Shown: in pieces, positions 1 to 5,103 of the stretch
Numbering within the stretch: the stretch's first letter is position 1
Layout of the letters: each line of letters begins with the position of its first letter
Assembly (NCBI GenBank): GCA_003161835.1
Contig: PMNO01000546.1
Location: forward strand, 3,594-10,203
DNA: 6,610 bases
Direction: 5' to 3'
DNA from: Myxococcales bacterium
GTDB lineage: Bacteria; Myxococcota_A; Polyangia; Fen-1088
Translations under genes and position numbers: made by a program
The notes under the pieces: generated by a model
Database searches by the model: none
The model's input: the letters and a program-made list of their open reading frames with translations, nothing else
What the model was told of the DNA's origin: nothing

Positions 1-1032
1 CATGGCTTCGACGATCGGCACCGCCCTTGGCAACACACACGGATCGTGCCGGCCGCGCGCCATGATCGTGGTGTCCTGACCGTCGACATCGACCGTTTGT
101 TGCTCGTGCAGGATGGTCGCGGTGGGCTTGAAGGCGACCCGAATGACGATGTCCTCGCCGTTGGAGATGCCCCCCTGAACGCCGCCCGAGCGATTGGTGC
201 TTGTCCTGATCCGTCCGTCCGAGTTGTAGAAGGGATCGTTGTGCTCACGCCCCGTCAGCGCGATGCCCCCAAATCCGCTGCCGATCTCGAAACCCTTGGC
301 CGCGGGCAGGGACAACATCGCCTTGGCTAGATCCGCGTCGAGCTTGTCGAACACCGGCTCGCCCCACCCCGGCGGCACGCCCCGGGCAACCGCCTCGACG
401 ATGCCTCCCAGCGAATCCCCCGCCTTGCGGGCCGCGTCGATTTCCCCGATCATCTCGGCGGCACGGGCCGCGTCGGGACAGCGCACGATGTTGGCTTCGA
501 CATCGGCGCGGAGAACGGTGTTCGGATCGACGGCGGCGATCAGGTTGTGCACCTGCTTCACGTACGCCACGATCTCGATGGGACGTCCGCTGACCGCGGA
601 TAGTGTCTTGCGCGCCAGCACCCCGGCCGCCACCCGGCCCACCGTTTCCCGCGCGCTGGCACGCCCGCCGCCCTGCCAGGCCCGAATGCCATACTTCGCC
701 TGGGTCGTGTAGTCGGCGTGCGAGGGGCGAAACTTTGTCCGCATCTCGTCATAGTCGCCGCCACGATTGTCCTTGTTCCAGACCAGGAGCGCGATCGGCG
801 AGCCCAGGGTCAACCCCTCATGGACGCCCGATAGAATCTCCACGGAGTCCGGCTCGCGCCGCTGGGTTGTGATCGAGCTTTGGCCTGGCCGCCGCCGATC
901 CAGCTCGGTTTGAATGTCGCCGGCGACAATCGGGATGCGCGGCGGACAGCCGTCGATCACCACACCGACCGCGGGACCATGGGATTCGCCCCAGGTCGTG
1001 ATGCGAAAAGCGCTGCCGAAACTGCTGCTCAT
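1..1032 (-). CDS. aroC: Chorismate synthase, C-terminus cut by window edge
   Basis: Chorismate synthase converts 5-enolpyruvylshikimate-3-phosphate to chorismate, the last step of the shikimate pathway, in the cytoplasm using reduced FMN. The ATG at 1032-1030 opens 344 codons that reach base 1 without a stop. Visible family motifs are GESHG (15-19, with H18), RRRPGQS (46-52), RPSHADYT (102-109), [18 protein letters not shown] (113-130), the GSGFGG loop (251-256), EHNDPFY (263-269), [15 protein letters not shown] (279-293), FKPTATI (301-307) and RGRHDPC (326-332). The sequence ends in [10 protein letters not shown], which in the family is followed by only some 15-20 residues, so nearly the whole enzyme is here. 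The RPSHAD and [10 protein letters not shown] wording resembles the cyanobacterial and plant branch of the family more than the Bacillus branch. It lies 30 nt downstream of the small minus-strand gene and is probably co-transcribed with it. The ribosome site is weak (see the hairpin at 1037-1050). No damage is seen. Confidence 0.96.
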   Translation of the reverse strand, partial: MSSSFGSAFRITTWGESHGPAVGVVIDGCPPRIPIVAGDIQTELDRRRPGQSSITTQRREPDSVEILSGVHEGLTLGSPIALLVWNKDNRGGDYDEMRTKFRPSHADYTTQAKYGIRAWQGGGRASARETVGRVAAGVLARKTLSAVSGRPIEIVAYVKQVHNLIAAVDPNTVLRADVEANIVRCPDAARAAEMIGEIDAARKAGDSLGGIVEAVARGVPPGWGEPVFDKLDADLAKAMLSLPAAKGFEIGSGFGGIALTGREHNDPFYNSDGRIRTSTNRSGGVQGGISNGEDIVIRVAFKPTATILHEQQTVDVDGQDTTIMARGRHDPCVLPRAVPIVEAM

Positions 1033-1036
1033 GAGC

Positions 1037-1050
1037 CCCGCCGGCGCGGG
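1037..1050 (-). promoter_or_regulatory. Small hairpin over the aroC ribosome-binding region
   Basis: Read on the minus strand, CCCGC (1050-1046), loop GCCG, and GCGGG (1041-1037) form a 5-bp GC stem. It ends four bases before the aroC ATG. The only purine-rich stretch that could act as a Shine-Dalgarno sequence, GCGGGG (1041-1036), lies in the stem, so the hairpin could limit initiation unless ribosomes arriving from the upstream gene open it. The pairing is seen directly; the regulatory role is inference, and short GC stems are common in such DNA. Confidence 0.3.
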
Positions 1051-1058
1051 CACCGGTG
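1051..1058. repeat. Palindrome CACCGGTG, copy 1
   Basis: A perfect 8-bp palindrome in the 30-nt gap between the DUF4178-like gene and aroC. The same 8-mer recurs at 1583-1590 in the divergent promoter gap, and I saw no copy inside the genes. It could be a protein half-site pair or simply chance in GC-rich DNA. Confidence 0.35.
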
Positions 1059-1062
1059 GTCG

Positions 1063-1521
1063 CTAGGTTCCGGGCAGTACATCGATCATGCCCTTGTGAA
1101 CCGACTCGCCATGCAGGACCACCGTGCCGGTCGGGCGGCCCTCGATTTGAAGGAACACGTCACCCGCCGCGCGGTATCGCCACACCTCGCGCGAGCCCGG
1201 GGTCTGGCCGGGCACCTGGCCCACGATCTCCACCGCCGCGGGCCCCGACCACCGCGGGACGAAAACGCTCTGCCGGTACGAGATCGATTGCTGGGGCGGC
1301 GGCGTCCCGATGTCGAGATCATGAACCTCCGTCAACACCAGCATCCGATCATCCAGGTCGTCCATGAGTGGCTCCACCCACAGCACCACCTCCCCGTCCA
1401 CCGCCCGGGCCAAAGGGTAAGCCTTGCCATTCAGCTTGTACGTCACGACGCCTTCGATGATGTAATCCCGGCCCAGATAGCCGAGAACGTCTCGCGGTTT
1501 CAGCAGGTGTGTCGATCCCAT
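1063..1521 (-). CDS. Small protein resembling the DUF4178 family, function unknown
   Basis: A 152-residue soluble protein with no signal peptide or membrane segment. Residues 6-50 (LLKPRDVLGYLGRDYIIEGV, then a Y-L and a VVLWVE segment) follow the pattern I associate with DUF4178: a G-D-V-x-x-Y/x-L-G opening, a VEG-like strand, then a tryptophan in a strand. The middle and C-terminus (80-128) alternate aromatic and hydrophobic residues, suggesting a beta-rich fold; W91 and W114 stand out. I know of no established biochemical role for this family. I chose the ATG at 1521-1519. A TTG at 1533 is also in frame directly after a TAG (1536-1534) and would add four residues. Neither start has a clear Shine-Dalgarno sequence. 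The stop is TAG (1065-1063), 30 nt before aroC, so the two genes are probably one unit. The coding call is firmer than the family name. Confidence 0.7.
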   Translation of the reverse strand: MGSTHLLKPRDVLGYLGRDYIIEGVVTYKLNGKAYPLARAVDGEVVLWVEPLMDDLDDRMLVLTEVHDLDIGTPPPQQSISYRQSVFVPRWSGPAAVEIVGQVPGQTPGSREVWRYRAAGDVFLQIEGRPTGTVVLHGESVHKGMIDVLPGT

Positions 1522-1549
1522 CGCCGTGATCAACTACCACGGCCGGAGC

Positions 1550-1577
1550 TTGACAGCACCTGGACGGGGGCATTAAT
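1550..1577 (+). promoter_or_regulatory. Candidate promoter of the dehydrogenase operon
   Basis: A perfect -35 box TTGACA (1550-1555) is followed after 16 nt by ATTAAT (1572-1577), a 4-of-6 match to the -10 consensus that lacks the important A at position 2. Transcription would start near 1584, only about 12 nt before the GTG start at 1596. This is the only good -35 box in the 74-nt divergent gap. The boxes are read directly; promoter activity is inference. Confidence 0.45.
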
Positions 1578-1600
1578 CAGCCCACCGGTGTCGACGTGAA
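1572..1600 (-). promoter_or_regulatory. Weak candidate promoter for the DUF4178-like gene and aroC, sharing the -10 box
   Basis: ATTAAT (1577-1572) is its own reverse complement, so it can also serve the minus strand. With a 17-nt spacer, TTCACG (1600-1595) sits at the -35 position and matches 4 of 6 consensus bases. Transcription would start near 1565, giving a leader of about 44 nt before the ATG at 1521. The -35 box would overlap the first codons of the divergent E1-alpha gene. The layout suggests a symmetric bidirectional promoter but the match is modest. Confidence 0.25.
1583..1590. repeat. Palindrome CACCGGTG, copy 2
   Basis: A perfect 8-bp palindrome covering the predicted plus-strand transcription start, directly downstream of the ATTAAT box and 5 nt before the GTG start of the operon. 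The position would suit an operator. It is identical to the palindrome at 1051-1058. A regulatory role is inference. Confidence 0.35.
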
Positions 1601-2699
1601 GCTCGAGGTCATCCGCGTCATTGACGACGACGGGAAGGTCATCCATCCCGAACGCGAGCCGCGTCTCACGGGCGACGCGCATCGCAAGGTCCTGCACGCC
1701 CTCATCCGGATTCGGATGGTCGACGAACGCATGCTGCGCCTGCAGCGCCAGGGCCGCCTGGGCTTCTACGTGTCCACCACGGGCGAGGAGGCGACCCACA
1801 TCGGCGCGGCGGCGGCGTTGCGGGTTTCGGACTGGTTCTATTCGGCGTACCGAGAGGTGGGTGCCGCCCTGTACCGCGGCTACGCGCTGCGCACCTTCAT
1901 GTGCCAGCTCTTCGGCAACGCGGAGGATCCGGTGAAAGGGCGGCAGATGCCGGTTCACCATTCGGTCCGCGATCTAAATTTCGTGACCGTGGCGTCGCCC
2001 GTCGCCACTCAGATTCCCCATGCCGTGGGGACCGCGTGGGCGGCCAAGCTTCAGCGCAAGGACGACGTCGCGGTCGCGTTCTTCGGCGACGGCGGCACCT
2101 CGACGCCCATATTTCACACCAGCTGTCTGTTCGCGGGCGTATTCAAGGTCCCGGCGATCATCGTTTGCCGCAACAACGGTTGGGCCATTTCGGTTCCGCG
2201 GTCGGTTCAAACCGTGACGCCCACCTTCGCCCAGAAGGCCATCGCGTATGGCCTGCCGGGGGTCCTGGTCGATGGCAACGACGTGCTGGCCATGATCCAC
2301 ACCGTGGCGGAAGCGGCGGCGCGTGGCCGACGCGGAGAAGGCGCGACCCTCATCGAGGCACGAACCTACCGACGCGGCGCCCACAGCTCCTCGGACGATC
2401 CCTCTGTCTACCGCGATGCCGACGAGCCCCGAGAATGGGAGACCCGCGATCCCATCGATCGCTACCGCAAGTACCTCACCCACAAAGGCGAGCTGACCGC
2501 GGACGTCGAAGCGCGTTGGCGCCACGAGATCACCGAGGAGATCACCGACGCCATTCGCTATGCCGAATCGGTGCCCCCCAAGCCCCCATTGCGCACGATG
2601 TTCGAGGACGTCTACGCGGAGGTCCCCTGGCACCTGGAGGAGCAATTCCACGAGCTGGAGGAACATCTGCGCCGCCACGGCGCCAAATCCGGACACTGA
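1596..2699 (+). CDS. bkdA1: Branched-chain 2-oxo acid dehydrogenase E1 alpha subunit, first copy
   Basis: This is the alpha chain of the ThDP-dependent E1 enzyme, which decarboxylates 2-oxo acids from Leu, Ile and Val and, with E1-beta, reductively acylates E2. The 367 residues match the BCKDH branch: RLQRQGRLGFY (48-58), TGEEATHIG (62-70), YREVGAALYRG (85-95), KGRQMPVHHS (114-123), SPVATQIPHAVG (134-145) and GAHSSSDDP (261-269), the last corresponding to the phosphorylation loop of the mitochondrial enzyme. The ThDP/Mg motif runs from GDG (164-166) to NN (193-194). Its inner loop is odd: TSTPIFH (168-174) replaces the usual T-S-E-G-D pattern, so the conserved acidic residues are T170 and I172. 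The fold otherwise looks intact and unbroken. The GTG at 1596 is the first start after an in-frame TGA (1551-1553) and has no Shine-Dalgarno sequence. Pyruvate or another 2-oxo acid as substrate cannot be excluded. Confidence 0.92.
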   Translation: MKLEVIRVIDDDGKVIHPEREPRLTGDAHRKVLHALIRIRMVDERMLRLQRQGRLGFYVSTTGEEATHIGAAAALRVSDWFYSAYREVGAALYRGYALRTFMCQLFGNAEDPVKGRQMPVHHSVRDLNFVTVASPVATQIPHAVGTAWAAKLQRKDDVAVAFFGDGGTSTPIFHTSCLFAGVFKVPAIIVCRNNGWAISVPRSVQTVTPTFAQKAIAYGLPGVLVDGNDVLAMIHTVAEAAARGRRGEGATLIEARTYRRGAHSSSDDPSVYRDADEPREWETRDPIDRYRKYLTHKGELTADVEARWRHEITEEITDAIRYAESVPPKPPLRTMFEDVYAEVPWHLEEQFHELEEHLRRHGAKSGH

Positions 2700-2707
2700 A
2701 GTCCGGA
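2688..2707 (+). other. Hairpin spanning the first E1-alpha stop codon
   Basis: TCCGGAC (2688-2694), loop ACTGAA, and GTCCGGA (2701-2707) form a perfect 7-bp stem. The loop holds the TGA stop (2697-2699). No T-run follows, so it is not an intrinsic terminator as usually defined. It could protect or mark an mRNA 3' end. The pairing is seen; the role is inference. Confidence 0.45.
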
Positions 2708-2732
2708 CACCGAGGGAGGCGGCGCATCTGGC

Positions 2733-2808
2733 TTCCCGGCTGGCGTCCAGGTTTCCCGGAACCCGCCAGTGCCCGGTTGACGACCGATTGCAGACCCTTG
2801 ATTCCCGG
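2733..2808 (+). repeat. Three direct copies of TTCCCGG in the intercistronic spacer
   Basis: TTCCCGG occurs at 2733-2739, 2753-2759 and 2802-2808, all inside the 139-nt gap between the first E1-alpha and E1-beta. The last two overlap hairpins. The repeat is short, so chance in GC-rich DNA is possible, but three copies within 76 nt of non-coding DNA is notable. Confidence 0.35.
2736..2776 (+). other. Nested hairpin in the E1-alpha/E1-beta spacer
   Basis: CTGGCG (2740-2745) pairs with CGCCAG (2764-2769). After a one-sided bulge TCCA, GGTT (2750-2753) pairs with AACC (2760-2763) around the loop TCCCGG. Outside, CCGG (2736-2739) can pair with CCGG (2773-2776) across a 3-nt bulge. That gives about 14 base pairs in total. 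No T-run follows, so a simple intrinsic terminator is unlikely. Confidence 0.4.
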
Positions 2809-2833
2809 CGTCGCTTGACGTAATCCCTCCGGG
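2804..2833 (+). promoter_or_regulatory. Hairpin covering the E1-beta translation start region
   Basis: CCCGG (2804-2808) pairs with CCGGG (2829-2833), and CGTC (2809-2812) pairs with GACG (2817-2820) around a GCTT loop, leaving an 8-nt bulge. The structure ends 5 nt before the E1-beta ATG at 2839, where no Shine-Dalgarno sequence is visible. It could gate translation of E1-beta. The pairing is seen; the function is inference. Confidence 0.35.
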
Positions 2834-2838
2834 CGCAA

Positions 2839-3819
2839 ATGCCGGAAATGAACATCATCCAGGCGGTGAACGACGCCCTGCGCATCGAGATGCGCCGGGA
2901 TCCGCGCGTGGTCGTCCTGGGCGAAGACGTCGGTCGATTCGGCGGCGTCTTCCGCGCGACGACCGGCCTTTACGAGGAATTCGGCGGCGAGCGCTGCATT
3001 GACACGCCCCTGGCGGAGTCGGGAATCGTGGGGACCGCGATCGGCATGGCGCTGTATGGTCTGCGCCCGGTCCCCGAGATTCAGTTCGCCGATTTCATCT
3101 ACCCCGCCTACGACCAGATCGTGAACGAGCTGGCGAAGATGCGGTACCGTTCGGGCGGGCAGTATCCTGCACCGCTGGTCATTCGAACCCCCGTGGGCGG
3201 CGGCATCAAAGGGGGCCACTACCATTCGCAATCCCCCGAAGCGCTGTTCATCCACGTTCCCGGGTTGAAGGTCGTCATTCCGTCCAACCCGATCGACGCC
3301 AAGGGCCTTTTGCTGGCCAGCATCCGCGACGAGGATCCCGTGATCTTCATGGAGCCCAAGCGCGTCTATCGCGCCGCGCGCGGCGACGTGCCCGAAGGCG
3401 ACTACACGATCCCGATTGGCGAGGCCAAGATCGTGCGCGAGGGCCGGCAGGTCACGATCCTGGCCTGGGGGGCGATGGTGCACACGTGCCTCGAAGCGGC
3501 CGAGAAGGCAAGCACGCTGGACGGGCGATACGATCTGGAGATCATCGATCTGCGCACCTTGTTGCCGTTCGACGTCGACGCGATCTTGACGTCCGTGAAG
3601 AAGACGGGCCGGGTGGTCATCGTGCACGAGGCGCCGCGCACGTGTGGCTTTGGCGCCGAGCTGGCGGCGACCATTCAAGAGCGCGCCCTCCTGCAGCTGC
3701 AGGCGCCGATCCTGCGCGTGACGGGGTTCGACACGCCGTTCCCCTACACGCTGGAGCACGAGTACTTGCCCGATGCCAATCGCATTCTGGATGCCGTGGC
3801 GCGGGTCGTGAATTTCTAG
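2839..3819 (+). CDS. bkdA2: Branched-chain 2-oxo acid dehydrogenase E1 beta subunit
   Basis: The beta chain of E1 completes the ThDP site and docks E1 to the peripheral subunit-binding domain of E2. It has 326 residues, the usual length. The N-terminal pyrimidine-binding domain (about 4-180) contains GEDVGRFGGVFRAT (28-41) and PLAESGIVG (57-65), where E60 is the conserved glutamate that activates ThDP. GGHYHSQSPEALF (125-137) follows, with the active-site histidine H129. EPKRVYRAARGDVPEGDY (172-189) and PSNPIDAKGLLLASI (148-162) favour the BCKDH branch over pyruvate dehydrogenase. The C-terminal transketolase-type domain (about 205-322) ends with DTPFPYTLEHEYLPD (298-312). ATG 2839 is the only start after the in-frame TAA (2821-2823) apart from M4 (2848), and fits the family N-terminus. 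No ribosome site is visible. E2 starts 10 nt after the stop. Confidence 0.94.
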   Translation: MPEMNIIQAVNDALRIEMRRDPRVVVLGEDVGRFGGVFRATTGLYEEFGGERCIDTPLAESGIVGTAIGMALYGLRPVPEIQFADFIYPAYDQIVNELAKMRYRSGGQYPAPLVIRTPVGGGIKGGHYHSQSPEALFIHVPGLKVVIPSNPIDAKGLLLASIRDEDPVIFMEPKRVYRAARGDVPEGDYTIPIGEAKIVREGRQVTILAWGAMVHTCLEAAEKASTLDGRYDLEIIDLRTLLPFDVDAILTSVKKTGRVVIVHEAPRTCGFGAELAATIQERALLQLQAPILRVTGFDTPFPYTLEHEYLPDANRILDAVARVVNF

Positions 3820-3822
3820 AGG
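3818..3822 (+). promoter_or_regulatory. Ribosome-binding site of the E2 gene
   Basis: AGAGG begins inside the E1-beta stop codon (TAG 3817-3819) and ends 7 nt before the E2 ATG at 3830. It is the clearest Shine-Dalgarno match within the operon and implies coupled translation of E1-beta and E2. Confidence 0.6.
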
Positions 3823-3829
3823 CGCGCGC

Positions 3830-5101
3830 ATGACCTACGAATTCAAGCTGCCGGACATTGGCGAAGGCGTCGTCGAGGGCGAGGTCGTCCGCTGGCTGGT
3901 GAACGAAGGCGACGTCGTGCGCGAGGACCAGCCGCTGGTCGAGATCATGACCGACAAGGCGACGGTGGAAATTCCCGCGCCGCGCGCGGGGACGATCGGC
4001 AAGCGCCTGTACGCCGAGGGCCAGATCTGCCCCGTGGGCAAGGTCCTCATCACGATTGAGATCGACGACGGCAAGCCGGCCGCGCCTCCGCCGGTCCCGT
4101 CGCCCGGCGTGCCAGCATTCCCGGCGGCCGGCGCGAGCGCCGCGGGAGCAGCGCCGTCAGTGGCGCCAACAAAAAGCGAGGGGAACGAATCGCGCGATGT
4201 CACGGTGCTGGCGACGCCCGCAACGCGGCAGGTGGCGCGCGATCTGAACATCGACATCCGCCAGGTCGTCGGGACGGGCCCCTCGGGGCGCATCACTTCG
4301 GACGACGTGCGGGCGCACCAGCTCCACGGACCGGCGGGCAGCGCGCCACGCCCCGCCGAGCGCCCGGCCGGCGTGGCGACGGCCACCGCCGTGGAGCCCG
4401 GCGATGTACGCCTGCCGTTTCGTGGCGTTCGCAAGAAGATCGCGGAGCGCCTGGTTCACGCCAAGAACGTGGCCGCGCACGTCACCTACGTCGAGGAGAT
4501 CGACTGCACGGATCTGGTGCAGGCCCGCGCGGTCGCCAATGCGCGACTGGCCGCGCGCGGCGTGAAGCTGTCTTATCTGCCGTTCATCATCAAGGCGACG
4601 GTGGGCGCCTTGCGACAGTTTCCCCAGATGAATGCCACGCTCGACGAGGCCGCCGGCGAGATCGTGCAGCGGCACGCCCACCACATCGGATTGGCGACCG
4701 CCACCGACAGCGGCCTCATCGTGCCGGTCATCCGCGACGCGGGCGACAAATCATTGGTGGGGTTGGCCGCCGAGATCGATCGATTGGCCGAAGCGACTCG
4801 AACCGGCAAAGCGACCCGCGACGACTTGTCGGGATCAACGTTCACGATCAGCAGCCTCGGATCCCTCGGCGGCCTGATGGCCACCTCGATCATCAATTTT
4901 CCCGAGGTCGCGATCCTCGGTGTTCACAAGATCGCCAAGCGCCCCGCGGCGGTCGGCGATCAAATTGCGCTCCGGGACATGATGAACCTGTCGGTCTCCG
5001 TCGATCACCGGGTTCTGGACGGCTATGACGCCGCACGCTTTGTGGCCGCCATAAAGGCCGCGCTGGAACAGCCAGACTCTCTCCTGAACGATCTGGGTTA
5101 G
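3830..5101 (+). CDS. bkdB: Dihydrolipoyl acyltransferase, E2 component of the 2-oxo acid dehydrogenase complex
   Basis: E2 forms the core of the complex and transfers the acyl group from its lipoyl arm to CoA. The 423 residues divide as follows. One lipoyl domain (1-78) carries the lipoylated lysine K43 in MTDKATVEIP. An Ala/Pro-rich flexible linker spans 79-125. The peripheral subunit-binding domain (about 126-162; ATPATRQVARDLNID, then VVGTGPSGRITSDDV) holds E1 or E3. A second linker runs to about 190. The catalytic domain (191-423) starts with RLPFRGVRKKIAERL and ends with the active-site motif DHRVLDGYDAARF, with H393 and D397. The TISSLGSLGG and NFPEVAILGVHKI segments are typical. A single lipoyl domain fits BCKDH E2, although some pyruvate dehydrogenase E2 proteins also have one. 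ATG 3830 has an AGAGG site. The second E1-alpha follows after 2 nt. Confidence 0.95.
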   Translation: MTYEFKLPDIGEGVVEGEVVRWLVNEGDVVREDQPLVEIMTDKATVEIPAPRAGTIGKRLYAEGQICPVGKVLITIEIDDGKPAAPPPVPSPGVPAFPAAGASAAGAAPSVAPTKSEGNESRDVTVLATPATRQVARDLNIDIRQVVGTGPSGRITSDDVRAHQLHGPAGSAPRPAERPAGVATATAVEPGDVRLPFRGVRKKIAERLVHAKNVAAHVTYVEEIDCTDLVQARAVANARLAARGVKLSYLPFIIKATVGALRQFPQMNATLDEAAGEIVQRHAHHIGLATATDSGLIVPVIRDAGDKSLVGLAAEIDRLAEATRTGKATRDDLSGSTFTISSLGSLGGLMATSIINFPEVAILGVHKIAKRPAAVGDQIALRDMMNLSVSVDHRVLDGYDAARFVAAIKAALEQPDSLLNDLG

Positions 5102-5103
5102 CG

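Noticed and set aside
1531..1533. TTG at 1533 as the start of the DUF4178-like gene
   Set aside because: It directly follows an in-frame TAG and has no ribosome site. The ATG at 1521 is the simpler choice, though the TTG is not excluded.
880..1599. 239-codon plus-strand frame over the aroC and DUF4178-like region
   Set aside because: It overlaps two minus-strand genes with strong or good coding evidence and its translation has no recognisable motif.
2688..2776. Intrinsic transcription terminator after the first E1-alpha
   Set aside because: The hairpins are sound but neither is followed by a T-run, and the genes downstream belong to the same complex.
2777..2805. TTGACG at 2777-2782 as an internal promoter for E1-beta
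   Set aside because: No acceptable -10 box lies 15-18 nt downstream; the best candidate, TTGATT, matches only 3 of 6 bases.
1974..2885. 303-codon minus-strand frame opposite the first E1-alpha
   Set aside because: It is antisense to a conserved gene, shows no motif, and has the composition of a shadow frame.
2542..3831. 429-codon open frame on the minus strand opposite E1-beta
   Set aside because: It lies antisense to a clearly recognisable E1-beta, its translation is rich in R, H, D and G without any known motif, and such mirror frames are expected from G/C at third codon positions.
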